NCBI GenBank assembly: GCA_965217205.1
Contig: OZ244254.1
Span: 1,922,001 to 1,986,000 of the forward strand
Length of the DNA stretch: 64,000 nucleotides
Source of the DNA: Maricaulis sp947259345
Lineage (GTDB): Bacteria; Pseudomonadota; Alphaproteobacteria; Caulobacterales; Maricaulaceae
Direction of reading: 5' to 3'
Position numbers and translations under genes: made by a program. Positions 8,481-16,951 of this stretch are shown piece by piece. Every line of letters begins with the position of its first letter. The first letter of the stretch is position 1. A model generated the notes under the pieces. That model was given only the letters and a program-made list of their open reading frames with translations, did no database searches and was not told where the DNA came from.

Positions 8481-8790
8481 CTGTCGTTTCCACTTCTGCC
8501 TTGAGGGCGGCGAGGCGCTCATCCCAGAACACCTCGAACCGGGCGACCCACTGGGCCACTTGCGCCAGCGGCTCCGGATTGAGGCGATTGATCCGTTCAC
8601 GGCCACGCGCCTCGACCGTGACCAGTCCGCCATCGCCCAGCACCTTGAGATGCTTGGCCACAGCCGGTCTGGTCATGTCGAAACGGCTCGCCACCTCGCC
8701 CACTGTCCGGTCACCATCTGCCAACATCAGCAGAATGGAGCGGCGGGTCGGGTCGGCCAAAGCCTTGAACACGTGATCCTGGATCGTCAT
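8473..8790 (-). CDS. ArsR/SmtB family transcriptional regulator
   Basis: 105 residues, a single winged-helix domain: HVFKALADPTRRSILLML, then the recognition region MTRPAVAKHLKVLGDGGLV and wing VEARGRERINRLN. The cysteine metal-binding motif of arsenic-sensing ArsR is absent, so it belongs to the non-metal subgroup that accompanies AHSA1 genes. The ATG at 8790 has GAGGTG upstream. It is first in a two-gene unit and is preceded by a perfect palindrome. Confidence 0.9.
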   Translation of the reverse strand: MTIQDHVFKALADPTRRSILLMLADGDRTVGEVASRFDMTRPAVAKHLKVLGDGGLVTVEARGRERINRLNPEPLAQVAQWVARFEVFWDERLAALKAEVETTDD

Positions 8791-8801
8791 AACCACCTCA
8801 T

Positions 8802-8817
8802 GAAACCATCTGGTTTC
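8802..8817. promoter_or_regulatory. Palindromic operator candidate for the ArsR-AHSA1 unit
   Basis: GAAACCATCTGGTTTC is a perfect 7-base inverted repeat with a 2-base centre, 12 bases upstream of the ArsR start codon. ArsR-type dimers bind such short palindromes, and the position suits autorepression. It also lies in the divergent region shared with the CLC gene. Confidence 0.55.
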
Positions 8818-8936
8818 GGATATATGATACTGAATGGTTGCATGTCAAGGCGCCGCTCCGAGGCGACGCGCGCTTGACCCTGACAGGCGACGCGCGCCAA
8901 ACCTCGAACAGGATCGATTTTTCGAGGCGGGACAGC

Positions 8937-10544
8937 GTGATCACCCGGATCGGACAGGCTTTCCGCGACGGTCGCGGCCCGGCCCTGTTGGGGCTGGCTA
9001 TCGTGGTCGGCATCATTGCCGGCTATGCGACGCTGGGCTTGCGACTGGGTATTGGCTGGGTCGAGCAAACGGCCTTTGGCGCCACAGAGGAACGCCTGGC
9101 CTCCACCGCCGCCAACCTGCCCGCCTGGCGGCTGGTCCTTATCCCGGTCATCACCGGATTTGTTATCGCCGGCCTGCTCGGCATCGGCCGCCGCCTGGGT
9201 CTGTCGCCGGACGGACGTGGTCTGGGCGTTGCCGACGTACTGGAGGCGCGGGCCGTCAAGGCCGGGCGGATTGATCTGCGCACGGGCCTATACTCCGCCT
9301 TGCTCTCCGCGATTTCACTCGGTGGTGGCGCCAGTGCCGGCCGCGAAGGTCCGGCCGTCCATCTCGGCGCCACGCTGGCCTCGGCCCTGGGACGGTGGTT
9401 CGGCATGGCGCCGCGCGGTTCGCGCATCCTGCTGGCCTGCGGCGCCGCGGCCGCCGTCTCCGCGAGCTTCAACGCCCCGATCGCAGGGGCCTTATTCGCC
9501 TTCGAGGTCGTGCTTGGCCACTACGCCTTGCGCTCGATTGCACCGGTGGCAACGTCCAGTGTTGTCGGCGCCTTGATCGTACGCCACCATTTCGGACAGG
9601 CACCAGTCTTCGGTGTGCCCGAAATGGCCGCCGCCAGCCTGTGGGACTTCCCCGCCGCAGCCGTTCTCGGCGTCGCCGCCGCCGGCCTGGCCATCCTGTT
9701 CAACCGTGGCGTCATCCATCTTCCTCCGCTTTTTGCCGGCTGGAGCGAGCGCTTTCACATTCCCAGCTGGCTGCTGCCCATTCCCGGCGGGCTGGCGATC
9801 GGATTGCTGGCCTTGATGGCACCGGAAATCCTCGGTGTCGGCTATGAGGCGACGTCAAACGCCTTGGCTACCGAGTACACATTCGGCCTCCTCCTTCTCC
9901 TGCTGGTCCTGAAAACCGTCGCGACAATCATCTCGCTGGCCTGCCGCTTTGCCGGCGGCGTGTTCTCGCCCTCACTCTACCTCGGGGCGATGCTGGGTTC
10001 GGCCTTCGGGATTGCCCTGACCATCCTCACCGGGGATCAAACCGCCGGCCCCGGTTTTTTCGCCGTGATCGGAATGGGCGCAGTCGCCGGCGCGGTATTG
10101 GGCGCGCCCCTCTCGACGACGCTGATCGTGTTTGAACTGACCACGAGTTATGAAGCCTCCGTCGCGGTACTGGTGGCCGTCTCGCTGGCCACCATCCTAT
10201 CCCAGTCGACGCTCGGGGGATCGCTCTTCCAGCTGCAGATGCGACGGCGCGGCTATGACATCGCCGGCGGGGCCAGTCGGCTGGTGTTGCAAATTGTGCG
10301 GGTCCGCGACGTCATGGAACCGCTGGGCAGTTGGGGCGAGGAATCCGTGCCCGACGGGACCTGCCTCTATGAGGATGACACGCTGGGCCGGGCCTTCGCG
10401 GTGCTGGACGCGGAACAGATCGACAGTGTCATCGTCCGCGAGCGCTCGGATGCCCAGGCCGTCACGGGCATCATCTCGAAATCCGACGCCCAGGCCGCCT
10501 ATGCAAGGCGCCTGGCCGAGATCAGCGAGGAAGAACACCGGTGA
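8937..10544 (+). CDS. CLC-family chloride channel/transporter with C-terminal CBS-like region
   Basis: 535 residues from the GTG at 8937, preceded by a GAGGCGGGA. The TTG at 8838 also opens the frame but adds a polar leader that overlaps the regulatory region. CLC signatures are present: GREGP (gating Glu about 137), GAAAAVSASFNAPIAGALFAFE, and GGVFSPSLYLGAMLG. By motif alignment with E. coli ClcA the residue matching the internal proton Glu (E203) is Val in FAFEVV, so strict chloride/proton exchange is doubtful. The last about 85 residues (VRDVMEPL to GIISKSDAQAAY) resemble a CBS pair. Confidence 0.88.
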   Translation: MITRIGQAFRDGRGPALLGLAIVVGIIAGYATLGLRLGIGWVEQTAFGATEERLASTAANLPAWRLVLIPVITGFVIAGLLGIGRRLGLSPDGRGLGVADVLEARAVKAGRIDLRTGLYSALLSAISLGGGASAGREGPAVHLGATLASALGRWFGMAPRGSRILLACGAAAAVSASFNAPIAGALFAFEVVLGHYALRSIAPVATSSVVGALIVRHHFGQAPVFGVPEMAAASLWDFPAAAVLGVAAAGLAILFNRGVIHLPPLFAGWSERFHIPSWLLPIPGGLAIGLLALMAPEILGVGYEATSNALATEYTFGLLLLLLVLKTVATIISLACRFAGGVFSPSLYLGAMLGSAFGIALTILTGDQTAGPGFFAVIGMGAVAGAVLGAPLSTTLIVFELTTSYEASVAVLVAVSLATILSQSTLGGSLFQLQMRRRGYDIAGGASRLVLQIVRVRDVMEPLGSWGEESVPDGTCLYEDDTLGRAFAVLDAEQIDSVIVRERSDAQAVTGIISKSDAQAAYARRLAEISEEEHR

Positions 10545-10608
10545 CCCGATTTCCCCGCTTTCAGTCCGGTTATCCCTCTGGAAAGAATGTCCGCGATATG
10601 GTCGCGGG

Positions 10609-11139
10609 ATGAGACTGACCGGGGCTGAAAATCTGGACTTGGACGGCGCTGTGCTGGGCGAAGGCCCGCTGACGCCTGAGGCCCTGCGCGCGGCCAATAT
10701 CAATCCCGTGACCGGTTTGGCGACCGACTATCTCAATCATTTCAACGAAGTCGTCATGTTGATGGAAATGCTCCCCGACATGCCCGACTGCGCCGAAGAC
10801 GTGCTCGAATGGGCCCCGTCGGACTATCCCGGCCACTTCGCCAATTCCGCCTTCAAGGACAAGGATCTGGCCATTCTCGCCTATCGCGCGGCGCCGAACG
10901 CGGTCCGGGCGCATCTGGAAACGCTCATTCTCCAGATCGATGGCGAAGTCCTGCGCGCCCAGTCCCTGCTGCGCGAGACGACCGATCCGGAAGCCTGTTC
11001 GAAAATCGCGCAACTCGCGACGGAAGAAATCAAACCGCTGATCGCGGCCGCCTCAGGCGCCATCCATGGCCGCACCGATGGCGAGGACGAGCTGGATGAT
11101 GAAGCCGCCCAGGCCAATGTGGATGCGCTCTTCGGCTAA
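10609..11139 (+). CDS. Conserved alphaproteobacterial protein of unknown function
   Basis: 176 residues, mostly helical, no signal peptide or membrane segment. The segment NPVTGLATDYLNHFNEVVMLMEMLP and the following YPGHFANSAFKDKDLAILAY look like a conserved alphaproteobacterial family that I recall only as hypothetical. The C-terminus is acidic. The ATG at 10609 is the first sensible start; the same frame is open further upstream only as a shadow of the CLC gene. A hemerythrin gene follows on the same strand. Confidence 0.7.
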   Translation: MRLTGAENLDLDGAVLGEGPLTPEALRAANINPVTGLATDYLNHFNEVVMLMEMLPDMPDCAEDVLEWAPSDYPGHFANSAFKDKDLAILAYRAAPNAVRAHLETLILQIDGEVLRAQSLLRETTDPEACSKIAQLATEEIKPLIAAASGAIHGRTDGEDELDDEAAQANVDALFG

Positions 11140-11249
11140 GCGACCGCGTCTGCCATTTCCTGAATGATATTATATTCTTGCAAAGCGACGGCACGCAGAC
11201 CTTCAGGATCAGTCGCATTAACCTCAATTTCAATCAGGTTATGAACACT

Positions 11250-11271
11250 GTCTCCAACACGAATTGGAGAC
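11250..11271 (+). promoter_or_regulatory. Inverted repeat covering the hemerythrin ribosome binding site
   Basis: Perfect 8-base arms GTCTCCAA and TTGGAGAC with a 6-base loop. The right arm contains the GGAGA that is the Shine-Dalgarno sequence of the hemerythrin gene, so in RNA the hairpin would hide it. It could be a translational control hairpin or a DNA operator. Confidence 0.5.
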
Positions 11272-11275
11272 GGCC

Positions 11276-11683
11276 ATGCCGATCATGGAATGGAGCAGCG
11301 ACCTCGACGTTGGCGTCGAACGCATGAATGACGAACACAAGGATATCCTTGATCTGATGAACCGGATCTCGGATGCCGCGGAAAATGGCCAGAGCGGTCC
11401 GCCCGTCATCGCGCTGGTCGATCAGCTCGCCCAGGTCACGATTGACCATTTTCACGACGAGGAAGCCTTCATGGCCTCGATCAACTATGAGGGCCTGACC
11501 ACCCACAAGCTGATCCACCAGGACCTGCTGAAGAAATACGGCGAATTCGCCGACCTCATCCGGGCTGACAACGGTCAGCTGCCACACAAATTTCTGATGT
11601 TCCTGAAACTCTGGCTCACTGCCCACATCAAGGGCATCGACATGAAATACTCACCCAAAACGCCGCTGAGGCTGGCGGGCTAG
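11276..11683 (+). CDS. Bacteriohemerythrin
   Basis: 135 residues, four-helix hemerythrin domain that binds oxygen through a non-heme di-iron centre. Metal ligands are visible: MNDEHKDI (His, first helix), HFHDEEAFM (His and Glu), and HKLIHQDLL and HIKGIDMKY (His, His, Asp) in the last two helices. As a single-domain cytosolic protein it may store, deliver or sense oxygen. The ATG at 11276 has GGAGA seven bases upstream, within the hairpin noted above. It ends three bases from the opposing lipoprotein gene. Confidence 0.92.
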   Translation: MPIMEWSSDLDVGVERMNDEHKDILDLMNRISDAAENGQSGPPVIALVDQLAQVTIDHFHDEEAFMASINYEGLTTHKLIHQDLLKKYGEFADLIRADNGQLPHKFLMFLKLWLTAHIKGIDMKYSPKTPLRLAG

Positions 11684-11686
11684 GAC

Positions 11687-12184
11687 TTAGCGATAATCCG
11701 CCGGGTCGAAATCGAGAACAAGCTCGGCGCCAAGCAGCTCCAGATCGATCAGCTCTTCGGGCACGGCACTGCGATGCCAGTAGCCCGGACCTCGACGGTC
11801 CGATTGAGCGCGGATCGCGGTCCACTGATTCAGCAGGCCCCGATCCGGCTCGATCACGAGTTCCGCCGGTGCGACCCCATCCATATCAACCCGATAAATC
11901 CGCCGAGGCAGGAAACCGGGCTCAAATACAATGGTCTGAACGCGCTGCCCGTCGAAGCGCTCCGCAACCGGCAAGTGCAATGTCATGAAGATCCCGCCGG
12001 GCCCCCGCGCTGCGCCAACCTGAGCGGTCAGCCCGTCCCCGAGAAAAATCCCCTGCACGATCGGGGTCAGCGACACCAGCTCGCCCACCGGTGCTCTGAC
12101 GGGAGCGTCTTCACGCAGAGCCGCGGTCGCACAGCCTGCGAGGCTGAAAGCGCTAGCGATCATCAACACTCCACCGACATTCAT
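11687..12184 (-). CDS. Putative lipoprotein of unknown function
   Basis: 165 residues. MNVGGVLMIASAFSLAGCAT carries a lipobox (LAGC), so the product is likely lipid-anchored in the periplasm. The rest is beta-rich with no recognised domain. The ATG at 12184 has GGAGGAGG at good spacing. It is divergent from uvrD and shares the intergenic region that contains a LexA-type box. Confidence 0.7.
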   Translation of the reverse strand: MNVGGVLMIASAFSLAGCATAALREDAPVRAPVGELVSLTPIVQGIFLGDGLTAQVGAARGPGGIFMTLHLPVAERFDGQRVQTIVFEPGFLPRRIYRVDMDGVAPAELVIEPDRGLLNQWTAIRAQSDRRGPGYWHRSAVPEELIDLELLGAELVLDFDPADYR

Positions 12185-12212
12185 GTCAGCCTCCTCCCGG
12201 GCGCGCCAAAGC

Positions 12213-12227
12213 GAACAAAAAACGAAC
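12213..12227 (+). promoter_or_regulatory. LexA (SOS) box, alphaproteobacterial type
   Basis: GAAC-AAAAAAC-GAAC matches the direct-repeat LexA operator of alphaproteobacteria (GTTC-N7-GTTC, read on the other strand). It lies 109 bases before the uvrD start and 29 bases before the divergent lipoprotein start, so either or both may be damage-inducible. Confidence 0.65.
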
Positions 12228-12335
12228 AATCACACATGTCTCCCTTGGGATCGGGCGCCAATCGGTCCAGTATGGCGCATTGAATCGGTTCGACAAACAG
12301 GGGTTGCCCCCGCCGTCCAAGCAGCAGGGAATTGC

Positions 12336-14627
12336 ATGTCCGGTCTTTCCATCTCCGACATGGCGCGCCCCGCGCCGCCGACGCCCTATCTGGAAGGGCT
12401 GAACAACGAGCAGCGCTCGGCCGTGGAAGCGATGGACGGGCCGGTCCTGGTGCTGGCGGGCGCCGGGACTGGCAAGACCCGCGTCCTGACCACCCGCCTC
12501 GCCCATATCCTCGCCACCGGTCGCGCCCGGCCATGGGAAATTCTCGCCGTCACCTTCACCAACAAGGCGGCGCGCGAGATGAAGGAGCGGGTCGGCAAGA
12601 TCATCGGTGAAGCGGTTGAGGGCGTGCCCTGGCTGGGAACCTTCCACTCGGTCTCGGCCCAGATCCTGCGCCGCCATGCCGAGCTGGTGGATCTGAAATC
12701 CTCCTTCACCATTCTCGATACGGACGACCAACTGCGCCTGATGAAACAGATCATCCAGGCGGAGAATATCGACGAGAAGCGCTGGACGCCGCGTCATCTG
12801 GCCAGCCTGATTGATGGCTGGAAGAATCGCGGCCTGAAGCCGGCCCAGCTCGGCGAGGACGACAAATGGGCCTTCGCCGAGGGGCGCGGCCAGGGCCTCT
12901 ACCAGATCTACCAGGAGCGCCTGAAAACGCTCAATGCCTGCGATTTCGGTGATCTGTTGCTGCACACCCTGCACATTTTCAAGGACAATCCGGATGTCCT
13001 GAAACTCTATCACGACAAGTTCCGCTATTTGCTCGTCGACGAGTATCAGGACACCAATGTCGCCCAGTATCTCTGGCTGCGCCTTCTGGCTCAGGGCACC
13101 GGGAATATTTGCTGTGTGGGCGATGACGACCAGTCGATCTATGGCTGGCGCGGCGCCGAGGTCGATAACATATTGCGCTTCGAAAAGGACTTCGCCGGCG
13201 CGGAAGTGATCCGGCTGGAGCGAAATTACCGCTCGACCGCGCATATCCTGGGGGCCGCCTCCGGCCTGATCGCCGCCAACCGCTCCCGTCTTGGCAAGAC
13301 GCTGTGGACCGATGATGCCGATGGCGAAAAGGTCCAGGTCCGCGGCATCTGGGATGGCGAGGCCGAGGCCCGCTATGTCGCCGAGGAGATCGAAAACTGG
13401 GTCTCCGGCGGCCGCGCCTATTCCGACAGTGCCGTCCTGGTCCGCGCCGCCTGGCAGATGCGCGCCTTTGAAGACCGTTTCATCATGCTGGGCCTGCCCT
13501 ACAAGGTGATCGGCGGACCGCGCTTCTTCGAACGCGCCGAGGTCCGCGACGCCCACGCCTATCTGCGCCTGGTGCGCTCGCCGGAGGATGATCTGGCGTT
13601 CGAGCGCATCGTCAACACGCCCAAGCGCGGCATTGGCGACACCACGGTCCAAAAGATTGCCATGACCGCGCGGGCCATGGGCGTGCCGATGACCGAGGCG
13701 ACGCGTGTCATGCTGGGCACGGACGAGATCCGCGGCAAGGCGCGCACGGCGCTGGGTGTCTTCCTGCGCGATATCGAGCGCTGGCGGGAGCAGTCCGAAC
13801 AGAGCCGGCTGGACGAGCTGGCCGAGATCATTCTCGACGAGAGCGGCTATACAGCCATGTGGCGCGAGGACAAGACGCCCCAGGCTGCCGGCAAGCTGGA
13901 AAACCTCAAGGAGCTGGTCCGCTCGATGGGCGAATACGAGACGCTGGAAGCCTATCTCGAGCATGTCGCCCTGCTTACTGATGCTGATCGTCAGCCCGAT
14001 GAGGACGAAATTTCCCTGATGACGCTGCACGGCGCCAAAGGTCTGGAATTCCCGCTCGTCTTCCTGCCCGGCTGGGAAGAGACCGTCTTCCCCTCCCAGC
14101 GCTCGCTGGATGAGGGCGGTACGCGCTCACTCGAGGAAGAACGCCGGCTCGCCTATGTCGGCATCACCCGCGCCCGCGAACGCGCCATCATCACCTTCAC
14201 CGCCAATCGCATGATCTATGGCCGCTGGCAGACGGTGATCCCGTCGCGCTTCATTGACGAAATGCCGGTCGATCATGTCGAGGCGCGCTCGGAGACCGGC
14301 TATTATGACAGCGGACCCGGCTTCGAAAGCGTCAGCCAAAAGCCCGACGCCATGGCCTCGAGCTATTCCAGCCCCGGCTGGAAGCGCTACCAAGCCAATC
14401 AGCAATCCGGCCGCCGCTCCTCACCGCCCACCATCAACGCCAAGGCCACACTTATTGAAAGTGGAGGGTCCGACACACAGGGAACCTGGCGCGCCGGCGA
14501 CCGCGTCTTCCACGACAAATTCGGCTACGGCACTGTGAAAAAGGCCGACGGCTCGAAGTACACGGTGAAATTCGACAAGGCCGGCGAGAAGAAGGTGGTG
14601 GAGAATTTCTTGCGGGAACTGCCTTAG
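12336..14627 (+). CDS. uvrD: UvrD/PcrA superfamily 1A DNA helicase
   Basis: 763 residues. A 3'-5' helicase for nucleotide excision repair, mismatch repair and clearing of recombination or stalled complexes. Helicase motifs appear in order: Q motif LNNEQ, Walker A GAGTGKT (42-48), DEYQDT, GDDDQSIYGWRGA, RLERNYRS, LMTLHGAKGLEF and LAYVGITRAR. The last about 45 residues (AGDRVFHDKFGYGTVKKADG on) form the PcrA/UvrD C-terminal Tudor-like domain that contacts RNA polymerase. The ATG at 12336 has AGGGA upstream. A LexA box precedes it. Confidence 0.95.
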   Translation: MSGLSISDMARPAPPTPYLEGLNNEQRSAVEAMDGPVLVLAGAGTGKTRVLTTRLAHILATGRARPWEILAVTFTNKAAREMKERVGKIIGEAVEGVPWLGTFHSVSAQILRRHAELVDLKSSFTILDTDDQLRLMKQIIQAENIDEKRWTPRHLASLIDGWKNRGLKPAQLGEDDKWAFAEGRGQGLYQIYQERLKTLNACDFGDLLLHTLHIFKDNPDVLKLYHDKFRYLLVDEYQDTNVAQYLWLRLLAQGTGNICCVGDDDQSIYGWRGAEVDNILRFEKDFAGAEVIRLERNYRSTAHILGAASGLIAANRSRLGKTLWTDDADGEKVQVRGIWDGEAEARYVAEEIENWVSGGRAYSDSAVLVRAAWQMRAFEDRFIMLGLPYKVIGGPRFFERAEVRDAHAYLRLVRSPEDDLAFERIVNTPKRGIGDTTVQKIAMTARAMGVPMTEATRVMLGTDEIRGKARTALGVFLRDIERWREQSEQSRLDELAEIILDESGYTAMWREDKTPQAAGKLENLKELVRSMGEYETLEAYLEHVALLTDADRQPDEDEISLMTLHGAKGLEFPLVFLPGWEETVFPSQRSLDEGGTRSLEEERRLAYVGITRARERAIITFTANRMIYGRWQTVIPSRFIDEMPVDHVEARSETGYYDSGPGFESVSQKPDAMASSYSSPGWKRYQANQQSGRRSSPPTINAKATLIESGGSDTQGTWRAGDRVFHDKFGYGTVKKADGSKYTVKFDKAGEKKVVENFLRELP

Positions 14628-14649
14628 GGCGCGCTGCAACTCCACGCCT

Positions 14650-14795
14650 TTCCTCCCCACATCGTGGGGAGGTGGATCGCCCACAAGGGCGAGACGGAGG
14701 GGCGGCGCAGCCGTATCCCGCGCTCCGCGCGGCCCCATCGACCCAGCCTTCGCCAAGGCTATGGCGGGCCCACTTCCCCGCAAGCGGGGAAGAAA
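14650..14795. repeat. Palindrome-rich intergenic repeat
   Basis: Three hairpins in tandem: CCTCCCCAC/GTGGGGAGG around ATC, TCGCCC/GGGCGA around ACAA, and CTTCCCCGC/GCGGGGAAG around AA. This CCTCCCCAC...GGGGAGG composition resembles a REP-like or small mobile element that I recall from other alphaproteobacterial genomes. It lies just after uvrD and may also end its transcript. Only one copy was noticed in this window. Confidence 0.55.
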
Positions 14796-14867
14796 TCCTC
14801 ACCTCTTCCGGTGACAAAACACCCGTTTCACGGAAAGTTTGGCGCTCCAGCCACCCTGTGAGCCGCC

Positions 14868-15815
14868 ATGATCCGTCTGAATTGCTCTGCCCTCCTCCTT
14901 GCTGCCACGACTGCCCTCGCGGCCTGCCAATCGCTTCCGGCGTCGGCACCCGGCTTCACCGATCCGCATGCCGATGCGCGACCTATCGCCTGGAACGAAC
15001 TCCTCGACCGGCCGCGCGAGACGGCAACGGCGCGGATCGCCTTCGGCGAGGGCGAACTGGAATTCGGCGAGCTGTGGCTGCCGGACGGTGACGGGCCCTT
15101 CCCGGTCGTGGCCATGGTGCATGGCGGGTGCTGGCTGTCGCAGATCCCGGGCACGATCCTCCAGGACTATGTCGCCGCGGATCTGCGCGATCACGGGATC
15201 GCCGTCTGGAACCTCGAATACGCCCGCATCGGGCATGAGACAGGCGGCTGGCCGGGCACGTTCGAGGATGTCGCCGACGGAATGGATCATCTGCGCGCAG
15301 TCGCGGATGACTACCCCCTCGATCTCGACCGGCTGGTGCTCACAGGCCATTCCGCCGGCGGCCATCTGGCCCTGTGGGCGGCAGCACGAGGTGGCTTGCC
15401 CGTGGACAGCGCGGCCTGGCGGGCCAATCCGCTTCTTCCCGACGCGGTGGTCACACTGGCCGGCATCAATGACCTCGCCGATTATCGCGCTCACGGGCCG
15501 GGGCGCTGCGGCGAGCCGGATACGGTCGACAATCTCATCGGCCCGGTTGACGGACAGACGCGCGAGCTGATGGCCCAGGTCTCGCCCGGCTCAATGGATG
15601 GGATCGCGGTCAATCAGGTGATCATCTCCGGCGAGCTCGACCCGATCGTCCCGCCGGTTCTGAGCGCCCGCTACACACTTCTCGCCGCCGAGCGCGGTGA
15701 CAGTGTCCGCCATGTTGTGCTGCCCAACGCCGGGCATTTCGAGCTGATCGATCCGACGGCTCCGGCATGGCAGGAGATCCGGGCTGTACTCATCGAGGCG
15801 CTGGAAGTGGAGTAA
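14868..15815 (+). CDS. Alpha/beta hydrolase, predicted lipoprotein esterase
   Basis: 315 residues. The N-terminus MIRLNCSALLLAATTALAAC has a lipobox (LAAC). The fold signatures are HGGCW (oxyanion hole) and GHSAGG with the nucleophile Ser, followed by a late Asp in SGELDPIVPP and His in NAGHFE, giving a complete Ser-Asp-His triad. This matches the BD-FAE/HSL-like esterase group. Substrate unknown; location is likely periplasmic or outer membrane. Confidence 0.85.
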   Translation: MIRLNCSALLLAATTALAACQSLPASAPGFTDPHADARPIAWNELLDRPRETATARIAFGEGELEFGELWLPDGDGPFPVVAMVHGGCWLSQIPGTILQDYVAADLRDHGIAVWNLEYARIGHETGGWPGTFEDVADGMDHLRAVADDYPLDLDRLVLTGHSAGGHLALWAAARGGLPVDSAAWRANPLLPDAVVTLAGINDLADYRAHGPGRCGEPDTVDNLIGPVDGQTRELMAQVSPGSMDGIAVNQVIISGELDPIVPPVLSARYTLLAAERGDSVRHVVLPNAGHFELIDPTAPAWQEIRAVLIEALEVE

Positions 15816-15870
15816 CAGTGACAAGCGGGGGCCGCCCCCACCCGTCCTTACTTGTCATGCCAGCCAGCAG

Positions 15871-15952
15871 GCCGCATGGGTTCATTCGCGTCATGGCCGC
15901 CTTCGGCGCCGCAAAGCGGGCATGCGCCTTGACGCGAATGAACCCATGCGGC
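15871..15952. repeat. Perfect 23-base inverted repeat upstream of prmA
   Basis: Two perfect 23-base arms (15871-15893 and 15930-15952) flank a 36-base loop that itself contains a CGCC-TTC-GGCG hairpin. The structure sits in the 272-base gap between the esterase gene and prmA, 136 bases before the prmA start. It could terminate the esterase transcript or be a small mobile or repeat unit; no T run follows the right arm. Confidence 0.7.
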
Positions 15953-16087
15953 GATCTCCCGGCAAGACAATCAAAGGCTCTCTTCGAGCTGACGCTCGCC
16001 AGGACCAACTCAACGATCTCACACCCCTCCCCGCTTGATTTCCGCCGCGCCAGCGTCCACACCGCCCGCCTGATCCGGAGACCGCCC

Positions 16088-16948
16088 ATGACCACGCTTT
16101 GGCGCCTGACTGCCCTGTCCGATTTTGCCACCCTGGCCGATATTGTCGAACGCCTCGACGAAGTCTATCCGCCGGTCGCCTTGAGCTGGGCCATCTTCGA
16201 GGAAGGCCCGACGGCCCGTCTGGACGTGCTCTTCCAGTCCATGCCCGATGAAGCCGCCTTCCGGGCCGCTTCGGGGCTGAGTGAGGATATTTCGGTCGAG
16301 TTCGGGCCGCTGCCGGAAGAGGATTGGGTGCGCCTGTCCCTGCAGGGCCTCAAACCGGTCGATGCCGGCCGCTTCACCCTGTTCGGTGCCCACGACCGCG
16401 ACGCTGTCGGCGCCGGTCAGATCGGCATCGAGATCGAAGCCGGCCCGGCCTTCGGTACGGGCCATCATGGCACCACGCGTGGCTGCCTGATCGCCTTTTC
16501 GGAAATGCTTGATGCCGGCGCCTCGCCCAGAACGGTCTTCGATCTGGGCTGCGGCACAGCGGTGCTCGCCATTGCCGCGGCGAAAGTCCTGCCCGACGCC
16601 GAAATCCTCGCCTCCGATATCGACCCTGAAGCGGTCGATGAAAGCGCGGAGAACTGCACGAAGAACACCACACCTGGCATTGACTGCTTTGTCGCCGAGG
16701 GCCTCGATCATCCCAAGCTGGCGGGTCGCCAGTTCGAGCTGGTCTTCGCCAATATCCTCGCCGGTCCGCTGGTCGAACTGGCGCCCGGTGTCGCAGAAAT
16801 TCTGGCCCCGGGCGGCAAGGTCATCCTGTCCGGTCTGCTGACCGAACAGGAAGCCTGGGTCCGCGCCGCCTATGAGGCCGCCGGCCTCAGCGTCCACCGC
16901 CAACCGCCGCTTGAAGGCTGGGAGACGCTGATCGCCAGCAAGGGTTAG
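16088..16948 (+). CDS. prmA: Ribosomal protein L11 methyltransferase
   Basis: 286 residues. SAM-dependent trimethylation of ribosomal protein L11 in the cytosol. The C-terminal class I methyltransferase domain shows FGTGHHGTTRGCL (PrmA-specific), DLGCGTAVLAIAAAKV (SAM motif I) and FANILAGPL (the NxLA-type motif of the family). The N-terminal about 95 residues form the L11-binding region. The ATG at 16088 begins the family homology; longer upstream frames run through the inverted repeat. Confidence 0.92.
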   Translation: MTTLWRLTALSDFATLADIVERLDEVYPPVALSWAIFEEGPTARLDVLFQSMPDEAAFRAASGLSEDISVEFGPLPEEDWVRLSLQGLKPVDAGRFTLFGAHDRDAVGAGQIGIEIEAGPAFGTGHHGTTRGCLIAFSEMLDAGASPRTVFDLGCGTAVLAIAAAKVLPDAEILASDIDPEAVDESAENCTKNTTPGIDCFVAEGLDHPKLAGRQFELVFANILAGPLVELAPGVAEILAPGGKVILSGLLTEQEAWVRAAYEAAGLSVHRQPPLEGWETLIASKG

Positions 16949-16951
16949 CGC

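Noticed and set aside
8838..8936. TTG at 8838 as start of the CLC gene
   Set aside because: The added 33 residues are polar and overlap the divergent regulatory region; the GTG at 8937 has a better ribosome binding site and starts just before the first membrane helix.
12186..14030. 614-codon open frame antisense to uvrD
   Set aside because: Shadow of a motif-complete helicase gene; the product is low in recognisable structure and rich in Gly, Ala and Arg.
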